The notes beneath the pieces were generated by a model. It was not told the DNA's origin, ran no database searches, and saw only the letters and a list, made by a program, of their open reading frames with translations. This document shows positions 8,016-15,871 of a stretch of 32,122 nt of DNA, piece by piece. The stretch's first letter is position 1. Each line of letters begins with the position of its first letter. The position numbers were made by a program, and so were the translations under genes. The DNA comes from Alphaproteobacteria bacterium. GTDB lineage: Bacteria > Pseudomonadota > Alphaproteobacteria > VGDZ01. The DNA is taken from the NCBI GenBank assembly GCA_016869515.1, contig VGDZ01000032.1:1-32122 (forward strand), written 5' to 3'.

Positions 8016-8228
8016 ATGCGCACGCGCAACACCGCCAAGCTGTCGTCCAAGCACCGGATCTCGATTCCCAAGGCGGTGCGCGCGGTGAAGCGCTGGCGGG
8101 CGGGGCAGGTCTTCGCCTTCATCCCCAAGGGCGAGGGCGTGCTGCTGGTGCCGGTGCCGCGGCGCGACGCGTTGCTGGGCCTTGCCCGAGGCGCCAAGCC
8201 CACCGGCTATCGCGACCGCGCCGGGTAA
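8016..8228 (+). CDS. vapB: AbrB/MazE-fold antitoxin, VapB-like
   Basis: The 70-residue protein has the swapped-hairpin AbrB fold signature: AKLSSKHRISIPKAVR (residues 7-22), RWRAGQVFAFIPKGEGVLLVP, then a C-terminal tail ALLGLARGAKPTGYRDRAG like VapB antitoxins, where the tail normally wraps the VapC toxin. Start ATG 8016 has a strong site GGGAGG at 8004-8009. In an intact module vapC would begin at or just after the vapB stop. Here it is followed by unrelated antisense sequence and only the last ~38 codons of vapC remain at 8411-8530. The antitoxin therefore appears to be an orphan; if expressed it could act on related toxins elsewhere or regulate its own promoter. Confidence 0.8.
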   Translation: MRTRNTAKLSSKHRISIPKAVRAVKRWRAGQVFAFIPKGEGVLLVPVPRRDALLGLARGAKPTGYRDRAG

Positions 8229-8235
8229 CGACGCC

Positions 8236-8427
8236 CTACCGTGCCAGGTTGAGCGCCCAGTCGTAGTCGTAGCCCGCGACACGCCGCGCGCCTTCGAGCC
8301 GGGCGCGCAGTTCGGGCGCGGCGTAGCGCGCCAGATGCGCGATCACGCCGGCCTCGTCGCCGCCGAAATCGCCGCGGTACCAATCGTAGATCGACGACAG
8401 CCGCAGGCCGCAATCGGCCGATGCCAT
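8236..8427 (-). pseudogene. DUF547 protein, C-terminal fragment
   Basis: Read on the minus strand, residues ADCGLRLSSIYDWYRGDFGG and the end VAGYDYDWALNLAR closely resemble the C-terminus of DUF547-domain proteins, with a natural-looking stop TAG at 8236. Only about 62 codons are present; the large N-terminal part (normally over 150 residues) is absent, and upstream on this strand the sequence changes abruptly into the antisense of a vapC remnant at about 8422. There is no credible ribosome site for the ATG at 8427. I read it as a transplanted 3' gene end sitting in antisense between vapB and the vapC remnant. Confidence 0.7.
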
Positions 8428-8530
8428 CGTCTATGCCACCGCCATGGCGCGCGGCGCCGATCTCTTGACTTGCGATCGCCATTTCGCGGGCCTGCCCCGC
8501 GTCAGCATCGTGCCCAAGGCGAAGACCTGA
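8411..8530 (+). pseudogene. vapC: VapC PIN-domain toxin, C-terminal remnant
   Basis: The plus-strand frame reads SADAIVYATAMARGADLLTC and continues with DRHFAGLPRVSIVPKAKT to TGA 8530. This is the C-terminal third of a PIN-domain ribonuclease toxin. The ADA(I/L)VYATA and LLTxDxHF motifs carry the last acidic residues of the active site. The N-terminal ~90 codons with the first catalytic Asp and the Glu are missing, so no toxin can be made. It is in the same orientation as vapB at 8016-8228 and about 185 bases away, as expected if the middle of a vapBC operon was replaced. Confidence 0.75.
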
Positions 8531-8621
8531 GTTCGCGATCGACCGGAGACGCGCACGCGCCCTCCGGCGTAGACTGGAATCCGGACCACGACTGATCGCC
8601 ACCTCCGCCGACGGAGAAGCC

Positions 8622-9908
8622 ATGACCCAACCGGACCGGATTGAGGCATTGTTGGCCGAGCGCGAGGCGCGCAACCTGCAGATCCTGGCGGCGGTGCTGT
8701 TCTGGGGCGCGCTGGCGATGATCGGGCTGATCGGGCTCGAAACGGCGTTCGGTCGCGGCACACCCTTGGGCGAGATTATCCCGTGGCTGGTATCGTCCAC
8801 GATCGTGGCGGCGGTGTTTTACGAGCTGCTGCGCAGGCGGCTTTGGACCTCGGGCGTCGGCCTGGCGATCGCGCTGATGGGCGGATGCTTCGTCGGCGAA
8901 TACATGTTCGCCTTCCACCGTCTGTTCGAGGCCGAGAACCTGCCGCTGGCGGTCTTGACCAAGATGCCGGGGGCGACCATGGGGCTGGGGGCAGTGGCGA
9001 CCATGAGCCTGGCCTTGCGGCCGATCTATGTCGTCATCGTCGGCTCGGGCTCGATCCTGGCGCTGGCGACGGTCTATCTGCTGGCGCTGATGGACCCACG
9101 CAGCCAGGTGGTGCTGTCCGGGCTCGAATCGATACTCGGTCCGGCGGTCGATTCGGTCCGCGTCATGGCCGAAATCCTGTTCCTGGTCACCGGTACGGTG
9201 GCCGTGGCCTTCGCCACTGCCGTCGCCCGCGCCACCACCCGCGACGCGGCGCGGCTGCAGCATACCGCCGACGAAATCGGCCGCTATTTCTCGCCCAATG
9301 TCGCCGCCGGCCTGCTGCAGGGCGACCGCGGCGTGTTGCTGCCGGGCGGGCGCGAGCAGGACATCGTCGTGCTGTTCAGCGACCTGACCGGGTTCACCCG
9401 GCTGGCGGCCGGACTGCCGGCGCAGGAAGTGCTGGCGGTGCTGTCGGACTATCAGGAACGGATGGTGGCGGCGATCTTCCGCGAGGGCGGCACGCTCGAC
9501 AAGTTCATCGGCGACGGCATCATGGCCACGTTCGGCACGCCCGAGCCGTTGCCCGACGCCGCCGACCGCGCCTTGCGCGCGGCCCGCGGCATGATGGCGG
9601 CGCTGGACCAGCTCAACCGCGAGCGCGCCGCCAAGGGCCTCGCCCCGCTGGCCCAGCGCATCGGCATCCATGCCGGTCCCGCCATCGTCGGCAGCATCGG
9701 CACCAGCCAGCGCTTGGAATTCACCGCCATCGGCGACACCGTCAATGTCGCCAGCCGCATCGAGGGCGCCTGCAAGCGCAGCGGCCAGGCGGCGATGGTC
9801 TCGGCGGCGGTGGTCGAAAGGCTGTGCGCGCCCGCGATGCTGACACCGCTCGGGCCGATGCAGCTCGACGGCCAGGCCGAACCGATCCGCCTGTTCGCGC
9901 CGGCGTGA
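8622..9908 (+). CDS. Membrane-bound class III adenylate cyclase
   Basis: The 428-residue protein makes cAMP from ATP. The N-terminal ~200 residues contain about six hydrophobic segments forming a membrane domain of unknown ligand. A short linker with AADEIGRYFSP-type sequence leads to the cyclase homology domain (~245-428). Visible catalytic residues are the metal aspartates D254 (LFSDLTGFTRL) and D298 (KFIGDGIMATFG), the purine-specifying pair K294 and T368 (EFTAIGD), and the transition-state residues N375 and R379 (TVNVASRIE). Lys/Thr favours ATP over GTP, so adenylate cyclase is the better call. Start ATG 8622 follows ACGGAG. It converges on the 2H phosphoesterase gene with an 11-base gap. 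It differs in architecture from the second cyclase at 12235. Confidence 0.92.
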   Translation: MTQPDRIEALLAEREARNLQILAAVLFWGALAMIGLIGLETAFGRGTPLGEIIPWLVSSTIVAAVFYELLRRRLWTSGVGLAIALMGGCFVGEYMFAFHRLFEAENLPLAVLTKMPGATMGLGAVATMSLALRPIYVVIVGSGSILALATVYLLALMDPRSQVVLSGLESILGPAVDSVRVMAEILFLVTGTVAVAFATAVARATTRDAARLQHTADEIGRYFSPNVAAGLLQGDRGVLLPGGREQDIVVLFSDLTGFTRLAAGLPAQEVLAVLSDYQERMVAAIFREGGTLDKFIGDGIMATFGTPEPLPDAADRALRAARGMMAALDQLNRERAAKGLAPLAQRIGIHAGPAIVGSIGTSQRLEFTAIGDTVNVASRIEGACKRSGQAAMVSAAVVERLCAPAMLTPLGPMQLDGQAEPIRLFAPA

Positions 9909-9919
9909 ACCGCGCGGGA

Positions 9920-10429
9920 TCAGCCCAAGGCGTGCCGCAGGCGGGTGGTGAGCTTGTCTTCTCCCACCGCCACCACTTCGAGCAACTTGACCGCGGCCTC
10001 GAGCGGACCCGGCGGCGGGGGCAGGCGCTTGTGCGCGTCCTCGGCGCTGTGCTCGAGCTCGAACCGGCCGAGGGTGAGATGCGGCTGGAAGGGCCGCTTC
10101 TTGTCCTTCATCCAATCCAACGGCGGCGCCAACAGCCGTTCGTGCACCGCGCGCAGCTTGTCCTCGCCCTTGATCAGCGGCAGCCAGATGTAGAAGCCGC
10201 CATCGTACCAATCGCGGTTGATCCGGGGCGGTCCGAAGCCGAGCGCCAGCGGCGCCTGCTCCTCCATCACCCGTTCGCAGATCCGGGCCTCGGCGCCCTT
10301 GGGCGCCTTGAACAACAGCGTGACATGCGGGCCGATATGGGGCGACTGGGGATCGTGCGCCTTGCGCGCGGCGTCGACCCAGGCGCGCAGCGGCGGGGCG
10401 AATTGCGGTATGGCTACGACGTAGAGCAT
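9920..10429 (-). CDS. 2H phosphoesterase / 2'-5' RNA ligase-like protein
   Basis: The 169-residue cytoplasmic protein has both signature H-x-T motifs of the 2H superfamily: PHVTLLF near residue 33 and PHLTLGRF near residue 118, which together form the active site. Family members (LigT/ThpR, and eukaryotic cyclic phosphodiesterases) act on 2',3'-cyclic or 2'-5' linked nucleotides; the exact substrate cannot be read from sequence. I start it at ATG 10429 (MLYVVAIPQFAPPL) because the fold begins there; the frame stays open for 41 more codons upstream, but those overlap a terminator-like hairpin at 10464-10494. The ribosome site at this ATG is weak. Confidence 0.85.
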   Translation of the reverse strand: MLYVVAIPQFAPPLRAWVDAARKAHDPQSPHIGPHVTLLFKAPKGAEARICERVMEEQAPLALGFGPPRINRDWYDGGFYIWLPLIKGEDKLRAVHERLLAPPLDWMKDKKRPFQPHLTLGRFELEHSAEDAHKRLPPPPGPLEAAVKLLEVVAVGEDKLTTRLRHALG

Positions 10430-10463
10430 GGACGCAGAATGCCGTCCCCGAAGCAGAAATTGA

Positions 10464-10494
10464 AGCCCCGCCGGCGCGAGGCACGAGCGGGGCT
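10464..10494 (-). terminator. hairpin terminator on the minus strand
   Basis: A perfect 8-bp inverted repeat, AGCCCCGC (10464-10471) and GCGGGGCT (10487-10494), encloses a 15-base loop. In minus-strand orientation the stem is followed by TTCAATTTCTG, a modest T-rich tail. It lies directly after the stop of a possible 27-codon gene and downstream of the FKBP gene, so it probably ends that transcript before the 2H phosphoesterase gene. Confidence 0.55.
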
Positions 10495-10496
10495 GG

Positions 10497-10580
10497 TTAG
10501 GATGGCCTTGCAGGCTCATCGCCCGATCCAGAGACCGGGCCTCGTTCTCCAAACTTCGACGTCTCCTGAGGTGGCGTCAT
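10497..10580 (-). CDS. possible 27-residue small protein
   Basis: ATG 10580 opens a frame of 27 codons ending in TAA at 10497. A full-strength AAGGAGG (10594-10600) lies upstream, although the 13-base spacing is longer than ideal; another ATG at 10593 directly abuts it in a different frame. The stop is followed after two bases by the hairpin terminator at 10464-10494. The product begins MTPPQETSKFGERG and is polar, with no signal peptide or membrane segment. I know no family for it. The arrangement of ribosome site, short frame, stop and terminator is the only support; the peptide could equally be chance sequence in the trailer of the FKBP mRNA. Confidence 0.35.
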   Translation of the reverse strand: MTPPQETSKFGERGPVSGSGDEPARPS

Positions 10581-10685
10581 GCGGTTTGGGCATCCTCCTT
10601 TTGAGGTTGCAAGCGAAGCCTGCGCCCGCCGGCCCATCTTGTCAATGCGCCAAGCCGGCACCCCGGACGCTCATGCGAATTGGAA

Positions 10686-11117
10686 TCAGCGCAGGCCCAA
10701 CAGCTCGACCTCGAACAGCAGCGTGGCGTTGGGCGGGATCACCCCGCCCGCGCCGCGCGCGCCATAGCCCAGCGCCGGCGGGATGATCAAAGTGCGCTTG
10801 CCGCCGACCCGCATCGTCGCCACGCCCTCGTCCCAGCCGCGAATCACCTGGCCGCGGCCGAGCGGAAAGTCGAAGGGCTGGCCGCGATCGACCGAGCTGT
10901 CGAATTTCCGACCCTTGGCCTCGCCGTCGTAGAGCCAGCCGGTGTAGTGCACGATCGCGGTCTGGCCGGCGCGCGGGCTGGCGCCCTCGCCGATCTTCTG
11001 ATCGACATAGCGCAGCCCCGAAGGCGTCGTCACCGTGCCCTGGGCATCGACCGTCGCCGGCGCCGACGCCGCGAACGCCCCCATCACCAGCGAAACCAGC
11101 CACGTCGCCAAACGCAT
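10686..11117 (-). CDS. Exported FKBP-type peptidyl-prolyl cis-trans isomerase
   Basis: The 143-residue protein starts with a signal peptide (cut after VDA, residue 25) and is therefore periplasmic. The remainder is one FKBP domain: [12 protein letters not shown], then [53 protein letters not shown] and the closing [16 protein letters not shown]. These contain the usual aromatic residues of the rotamase pocket (Y, F, W and the terminal F). It should speed proline isomerisation during folding of exported proteins. Start ATG 11117 has AAGGAGG at 11121-11127, a close spacing. It follows the EamA transporter gene by 23 bases on the same strand and may share its mRNA. Confidence 0.93.
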   Translation of the reverse strand: MRLATWLVSLVMGAFAASAPATVDAQGTVTTPSGLRYVDQKIGEGASPRAGQTAIVHYTGWLYDGEAKGRKFDSSVDRGQPFDFPLGRGQVIRGWDEGVATMRVGGKRTLIIPPALGYGARGAGGVIPPNATLLFEVELLGLR

Positions 11118-11140
11118 GTCGCCTCCTTGCGCCCTGCCGT

Positions 11141-12037
11141 TCAGTCCGCCGGCTCGGCCGGCCGCGCCGTCACCTGCCGGCGCAGGACCACCTCCCGCCG
11201 CAGCACGTAGAGCGCGCTGCCGACGATGACCGCCGAGCCGATCCAGGTGAAGAGATCGGGAAACTGGTCGAACACCAGATAGCCCAGCGTGGTGGCGGTG
11301 ATCAACATGACGTAGTTGAAGGGGGCGATGGTCGCCGCCGGGCCCAGGCTGAAGGCGCGGGCGATGCAGTAATGCCCGGCCGCGCCCAGGGGCCCCAGCG
11401 CGCAGAACAGCGCCCAGTCGCCCGCGCTGCGCGGCGGCTCGACGAAAAAGGGCGCCGCCAGGCTGAGCGCGACCGTCCCCACCAGCACCGAATAGGTCAC
11501 CGAGGTCGCGGGCGAATCCTCGGCGCCGACCTTGCGCGTCAGCGACTGATAGAGCGCGTTCAGCATCGACGCGCCGACGGCGAAGAACGCCGCCGGATGC
11601 AGCACGTCCAGCCCCGGCCGGATCACGATCAGGGCGCCCAGGAAACCGACCGTCACCGCCGTCCAGCGCCGCCAGCCCACCGCCTCGCTCAACAGCGGCC
11701 CGGCCAGCGCGGTGATCATCAAGGGCGTGGTGAAGGTGATGGCCGAGGCGTCGGCCAGCGGCACGTAGATCAACGCGGTGAAGAAGCACATGGTCGACAG
11801 CACCAGGCACAGCGAGCGGCCGATGTGCAGGAGCGGCTGGCGGGTGACGAACAGAAGCGGCCCCCGCGCCGGCAGGAAGGCCAGCAGCACGATCAGGAAG
11901 TGGCCTAGACTGCGCGCCCACACCACTTGCAGCGTGGGATATTCGGGACCGAGCAGCTTGGCGACCATGTTCATCGCCCCCAGCGCCACGGTCGAAAGCG
12001 ACATCCACAGGATGCCGGCGACGACGTTGCTTGGCAT
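11141..12037 (-). CDS. EamA/DMT-family inner-membrane transporter
   Basis: This 298-residue protein has about ten hydrophobic segments arranged as two five-helix EamA repeats; the first repeat includes [15 protein letters not shown] and [16 protein letters not shown], and the second contains [16 protein letters not shown] and ends in [18 protein letters not shown]. Members of the drug/metabolite transporter superfamily move small metabolites; the substrate here is unknown. I chose ATG 12037 ([10 protein letters not shown]) because the first helix follows at once; an in-frame ATG at 12103 would add 22 Arg/Pro-rich residues. No clear ribosome site precedes 12037. A TATACT-like hexamer lies nine bases upstream, so a leaderless transcript is conceivable, though no good -35 match is present. 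Confidence 0.88.
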   Translation of the reverse strand: MPSNVVAGILWMSLSTVALGAMNMVAKLLGPEYPTLQVVWARSLGHFLIVLLAFLPARGPLLFVTRQPLLHIGRSLCLVLSTMCFFTALIYVPLADASAITFTTPLMITALAGPLLSEAVGWRRWTAVTVGFLGALIVIRPGLDVLHPAAFFAVGASMLNALYQSLTRKVGAEDSPATSVTYSVLVGTVALSLAAPFFVEPPRSAGDWALFCALGPLGAAGHYCIARAFSLGPAATIAPFNYVMLITATTLGYLVFDQFPDLFTWIGSAVIVGSALYVLRREVVLRRQVTARPAEPAD

Positions 12038-12096
12038 GCGGGCGGCAGTATAGGCGCGCGGCCGCCCGCGCCGGGCAACCATTTTCGCCGGCCGGC

Positions 12097-12125
12097 TTGT
12101 CAATTTCCCCCCGACCCCGCATTGT
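12097..12125 (+). promoter_or_regulatory. weak candidate promoter for the uORF-cyclase-amidase run
   Basis: TTGTCA (12097-12102) matches the -35 consensus at 5 of 6 positions and is followed after 17 bases by CATTGT (12120-12125), which matches -10 at only 3 of 6. It is in the right place, about 30 bases ahead of the small ORF at 12158. The call is speculative. Confidence 0.25.
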
Positions 12126-12157
12126 CCCGCGCACGCTTTTCAGTCGAGGAATCCGCC

Positions 12158-12238
12158 ATGCACCGCAGCCTCGTCGCCGCCATCGGCCTGCCGGGCGACG
12201 GCTTGCGCGATCTGAACGCACCCGAGAACCGGACGTGA
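12158..12238 (+). CDS. 26-residue upstream ORF coupled to the cyclase
   Basis: ATG 12158 is preceded by CGAGGA with seven-base spacing, a better ribosome site than that of the following cyclase. The 26-codon frame ([15 protein letters not shown]...) ends in a TGA that overlaps the cyclase GTG start as GTGA (12235-12238). The likely role is to bring ribosomes to the cyclase start by termination-reinitiation. The peptide itself has no recognisable motif. An alternative is that this is chance sequence and the cyclase starts from an unseen upstream signal. Confidence 0.45.
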   Translation: MHRSLVAAIGLPGDGLRDLNAPENRT

Positions 12239-14046
12239 CCCGGCGCCGATTGTCGGTGCCGATCGCGCTGGCGCTGGCGGGCGCGTTCGCGCTGGTCATC
12301 CTGGCGATGGCGGCGACGCAGATCTGGACCGCGCTGGGCCAGCGCGAGGCGCGGCTGTCGCTGATCCGCGAGCGCAACGACCGGGCGCTCGATGCCATGG
12401 CGACGGCGGTGCGCAACCTGCTGGAGCCGGTCTCGGCCCAGGTCGAATACCTGGTCGAGCGCATCGACGCCGGCGCCCTGGACCCGGCCGATACCGCCCG
12501 CCTGGCCGAGCAGATGGGGGCGCTGATCGCCGCGACGCCGCAGGTCAGCGGCGCCTTGTTCGTGGCCCTGCCGACCCTGAATGCGGTGCGGGTCGACCGC
12601 CTGCCCGGCTCGGCGGCGCCGCAGATCACGCACTTCAATCTGCGGCAGGTCGAACAGGGCGAGGCGCGGGCGCGCACCACCCTGGCCGCGGCGGCGCCGT
12701 TCTGGGGCGAGCCGATCTGGGATCCGGTGCATCTGCAGGCGCTGATCAACCTGCGCGCGCCGGTGCGGCGCGGCGGCCATGTCGTCGGCGGCGTCGGCAT
12801 CACGGTCTCGGTCCACGGCCTGTCGGAACACCTTTCCGAGACCGGCGGCGAGCATGGCTTCGTGCTGCGCGGCCGCGATCGCGTGCTGGCTTTCCACAAT
12901 CTGGTCTGGCCCGAAATCGCGGATGCCCGCAGCGCCGAACGGCCGCTGCCCCGGCGCGACGAAGTCGACGACCGCGTGCTGGCGGCGCTGTGGGAGGCCG
13001 ATCATTCCCATCGCGGCCGCGCCGCCGCCTTCGGCCGCGGCGAGGGTCATATCCTCCGCCTGGACAACGAGCGCTTCGGCGTGATCCACCGCACCTTGCG
13101 CGGCTATGGCGACGAGCCCTGGTATATCGGCCGCTACTTCCCGCTTTCCGAATTGGACGAGGAGTTCGATCGCATCCGCGACACCTTCGTCGTCACCGGC
13201 GTGGTGTTGACCCTGGCGCTGGCGCTGGCGGCGGCGCTGGCGCGGCGCATCGGCCGGCCGATCCGCCAACTGGCCGAGGCCGCGCTGGCGATGCGGGCCC
13301 TGCGCTTCGATGCCGCCCAGCCGCCGGTGACGCGGCTGAGCGAGATCGCCGCCGCGGCGCGGGCCTTCGAGGCCATGCGCGAGGGCCTGAAGTGGTTCGC
13401 GCTCTACGTCCCGCAGCGGCTGGTGCGGCGGCTGGTGGCGCGCGGCGCCGAGGTGCCGACCGAGATCAAGCCGGTCACGGTGATGTTCACCGACATCGTC
13501 GGCTTTACCTCGCTGGCCGAGCGCATGTCGGCCGAGGAAGTGGCGGGGCTGTTGAACCGCCACTTCACGCTGCTGGCGGCCTGCATCGATGCCGAGGGCG
13601 GCATGATCGACAAGTACATCGGCGACGCGGTGATGGCGGCCTGGGGCGCGATCGAGCCCGATCCCGAGCAGGCGTTGCGCGCCTGCCGCGCCGCCCGCGC
13701 CATCGCCCGCGCCGTCATCGAGGAGAACCGCCGCCGGCATCAGCAGGGCCGCGAGCCGGTGCGGATGCGCATCGGCATCCATTCCGGCCCGGTGGTGGTG
13801 GGCAATATCGGCGCCGCCGAGCGGGTCAACTTCACCCTGGTCGGCGCCGCGGTCAACGCCGCCCAGCGCATCGAACAGGCCGGCCGCGCCCGGCAAGGCG
13901 ACGCGGATTGTGTCATCATGCTCAGCGCCGCCACCGCCGCCGAGGCCGGGCTGGCGGCCGAGACCGAGCCGGCCGGGGAGTTGCGCATTTCCGGCCGCGA
14001 CGAGGACATCGCCATCTGCCGTCTGAAAGAGGAGTCCGTTCCGTGA
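12235..14046 (+). CDS. Class III adenylate cyclase with periplasmic sensor and HAMP domain
   Basis: The 603-residue protein begins at GTG 12235. Order of parts: membrane helix (~8-28), a large extracytoplasmic region (~30-310, Cache-like by arrangement), a second membrane helix (~315-340), a HAMP linker ([18 protein letters not shown]), and a cyclase domain (~405-600). Catalytic residues are metal aspartates D420 ([11 protein letters not shown]) and D464 ([12 protein letters not shown]), purine-selecting K460 and T534 (NFTLVG), and N541 and R545 (VNAAQRIE). The usual GDTVN is GAAVN here, but the substituted residues are not catalytic. It should sense a periplasmic signal and set cAMP. It overlaps the uORF at its start and the amidase at its end, both by GTGA, so expression of all three is probably linked. 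Confidence 0.92.
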   Translation: MTRRRLSVPIALALAGAFALVILAMAATQIWTALGQREARLSLIRERNDRALDAMATAVRNLLEPVSAQVEYLVERIDAGALDPADTARLAEQMGALIAATPQVSGALFVALPTLNAVRVDRLPGSAAPQITHFNLRQVEQGEARARTTLAAAAPFWGEPIWDPVHLQALINLRAPVRRGGHVVGGVGITVSVHGLSEHLSETGGEHGFVLRGRDRVLAFHNLVWPEIADARSAERPLPRRDEVDDRVLAALWEADHSHRGRAAAFGRGEGHILRLDNERFGVIHRTLRGYGDEPWYIGRYFPLSELDEEFDRIRDTFVVTGVVLTLALALAAALARRIGRPIRQLAEAALAMRALRFDAAQPPVTRLSEIAAAARAFEAMREGLKWFALYVPQRLVRRLVARGAEVPTEIKPVTVMFTDIVGFTSLAERMSAEEVAGLLNRHFTLLAACIDAEGGMIDKYIGDAVMAAWGAIEPDPEQALRACRAARAIARAVIEENRRRHQQGREPVRMRIGIHSGPVVVGNIGAAERVNFTLVGAAVNAAQRIEQAGRARQGDADCVIMLSAATAAEAGLAAETEPAGELRISGRDEDIAICRLKEESVP

Positions 14047-15506
14047 CCGAGTTGCTGGATCTTTCCGCCGTCGAATTGCGCCGCCGCATCGGCGCCAAGC
14101 AGTTGTCGCCGGTCGAGCTGGTCGAGGCCAGCATCCGCCGCATCGAGCGCCTCGACCACGCCGTCAACGCCATGGTGGCGCGCTGCTTCGAGCGCGCCTG
14201 GCGCGAGGCCAAGCGGGCCGAGAAAGCGGTCGCCAAGGGCGAGCCGCTCGGATTGCTGCACGGCCTGCCGCTGGCAGTGAAGGATCTCGAGGAGACCGAG
14301 GGCCTGCGCACCACTTTCGGCTCGCCGCTGTTCCGCAACTACGTCCCCAAGCGCGACAACCGGCTGGTGGCGGCGATGCGAGCCGCCGGCGCCATCGTCG
14401 TCGCCAAGACCAACACCCCGGAATGGGGCGCGGGCGCCAACACCGTCAATCCGGTCTACGGCGCGACCGGCAATCCGTTCGATCCGCAACGCAGCTGCGG
14501 CGGGTCCTCGGGCGGATCGGCGGTGGCGCTGGCCGCCGGCATGGTGCCGCTGGCCTCGGGCTCGGACACCGGCGGCAGCCTGCGCATTCCCGCCAGCTTC
14601 TGCGGCGTGGTCGGCTATCGGCCCTCGATCGGGCTGGTGCCCAACGACCGCACCATGATCGCCTGGACGCCGATCTCGGTGCTAGGGCCGATGGCCAATC
14701 GCGTCGCCGACGTGCGGCTGCTGTTGGCGGCGCAGGCCGGATTCGATTCGACCGACCCGTTCTCGGCCCCGGTCGATGCCGCCGATCTGGCGCGCTCGCG
14801 CCCGGTCGATCTGTCGCGGCTGCGCGTCGCCGTGTCCGAGGATCTGGGCGTTTGCCAGATCGACAAGCGGATTCGGGAAACCTTCCGCGCCCGCGTCGCC
14901 AAGCTGGCGCCGCATTTCGGCAAGGTGGTCAAGCGCGATCCCGATTTCCGCGGCGGCCACGAGGCCTTCGCCGTCGCCCGCGCCATCTCCTTCCTGGCCA
15001 AGCACCGCGAACGGGTGGCCAAGCATCGCGACCAGGTCGGCCCCAACATCGTCGCCAATGTCGAGGAGGGCCTGCGCTACACCGCGCGCGACGTGGCCGA
15101 GGCGCAGATGACCCAGACCCGGATCTACCAGAACCTGCAAAAGCTGTTCGAGGAGTTCGACCTGGTGCTGTGCCCCTCGGTGGCGGTGCCGGCGCCGCGC
15201 TGGGCCCAGCGCTTCGTGCCCGAGATCGACGGCGTCAAGCTGAAGAGCTATTTCCACTGGCTGGCGCCGACCTATCTTCTGTCGCTGACCGGCCATCCCA
15301 GCGTCTCGCTGCCCTCGGGGCTGGAGCCGACCGGCCTGCCCTTCGGCCTGCAGGCCTTGGGACCGGCGCGGCGCGATCGCCGGCTGCTGGACATTTCCGA
15401 GGCGATCGAGGCGGTGCTGGAATCGGACGCGGAAACCGCCCGGCCCAAGCCCAATCTTGCCCGCCTGGCCAAGGCGCCCACGCTCAAGGGCGGCTGGAAA
15501 GCCTGA
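14043..15506 (+). CDS. Amidase-signature family hydrolase (first copy)
   Basis: The 487-residue cytoplasmic enzyme hydrolyses a carboxamide. The Ser-cisSer-Lys triad is complete: K80 (LAVKDLEE), cis-Ser S155 (CGGSSGGS) and nucleophile S179 (DTGGSLRIPAS), with the same spacing as in FAAH-type enzymes. It is not GatA by context, since no gatB or gatC neighbours are present. Start GTG 14043 overlaps the cyclase stop (GTGA) and has a good AAAGAGGAG site eight bases upstream. The next gene starts inside its stop (TGATG). The substrate is not evident. A second, clearly different amidase of the same family lies at 18190. Confidence 0.93.
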   Translation: MTELLDLSAVELRRRIGAKQLSPVELVEASIRRIERLDHAVNAMVARCFERAWREAKRAEKAVAKGEPLGLLHGLPLAVKDLEETEGLRTTFGSPLFRNYVPKRDNRLVAAMRAAGAIVVAKTNTPEWGAGANTVNPVYGATGNPFDPQRSCGGSSGGSAVALAAGMVPLASGSDTGGSLRIPASFCGVVGYRPSIGLVPNDRTMIAWTPISVLGPMANRVADVRLLLAAQAGFDSTDPFSAPVDAADLARSRPVDLSRLRVAVSEDLGVCQIDKRIRETFRARVAKLAPHFGKVVKRDPDFRGGHEAFAVARAISFLAKHRERVAKHRDQVGPNIVANVEEGLRYTARDVAEAQMTQTRIYQNLQKLFEEFDLVLCPSVAVPAPRWAQRFVPEIDGVKLKSYFHWLAPTYLLSLTGHPSVSLPSGLEPTGLPFGLQALGPARRDRRLLDISEAIEAVLESDAETARPKPNLARLAKAPTLKGGWKA

Positions 15507-15838
15507 TGTGGATCATGATCAGCGGCCCCTATGCGACCGGGGCCGCCGATCGAGCGGCGCGAGCGGCCAATCTGGCGGCGCTCAACCGCGCCGCGTTGGA
15601 GGTCTGGCGCAAGGGCCATGTGCCGGTGATCGGCGTCAACCTGGCGCTGCCGGTGATCGAGCAGGCCGGACCCGAGCATTACGACGCCATCATGCTGCCC
15701 TTGTCGCTGGCGCTGGCCGAACGCTGCGATGCCTGCCTGCGGATCGGTGGCGCTTCGGCCGGCGCCGACCGCGAGGCCGAACTGTTCCGCGCCAAGGGTA
15801 AGCCGGTCTATCGAGCGCTTAAGGAAATCCTGCCTTGA
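15506..15838 (+). CDS. DUF4406-like / nucleoside deoxyribosyltransferase-like small protein
   Basis: The 110-residue soluble protein starts MWIMISGPYATG, a beta strand and glycine loop typical of the nucleoside 2-deoxyribosyltransferase-like Rossmann families, and continues with a helix, GHVPVIGVNLALP, and a second strand with LRIGGASAGADREAELFRAKG. The DREAELFRAKGKPVY ending is the usual family close, where an acidic residue lies in the active site. The exact reaction is unknown. ATG 15506 overlaps the amidase stop codon (TGATG), so the two are probably co-translated and may act in one pathway. Confidence 0.65.
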   Translation: MWIMISGPYATGAADRAARAANLAALNRAALEVWRKGHVPVIGVNLALPVIEQAGPEHYDAIMLPLSLALAERCDACLRIGGASAGADREAELFRAKGKPVYRALKEILP

Positions 15839-15871
15839 CTTGGCGGCTGGGCGACCCCATGTCTCGCCGTC

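Noticed and set aside
8502-10484. 660-codon minus-strand frame across the first cyclase
   Set aside because: It crosses the cyclase in antisense and the 2H phosphoesterase in a wrong frame; no motif is visible.
10430-10552. Longer N-terminus for the 2H phosphoesterase (start at 10552)
   Set aside because: The extra 41 codons overlap the hairpin terminator and small ORF and do not look like the family N-terminus.
12038-12103. Longer N-terminus for the EamA transporter (start at 12103)
   Set aside because: It would add 22 Arg/Pro-rich residues before the first helix and has no ribosome site; start 12037 fits the family better, though the choice is not certain.
14043-15506. First amidase as GatA of the tRNA-dependent amidotransferase
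   Set aside because: No gatB or gatC lies nearby and a second amidase paralogue is present; the context is a cyclase and a DUF4406-like gene.
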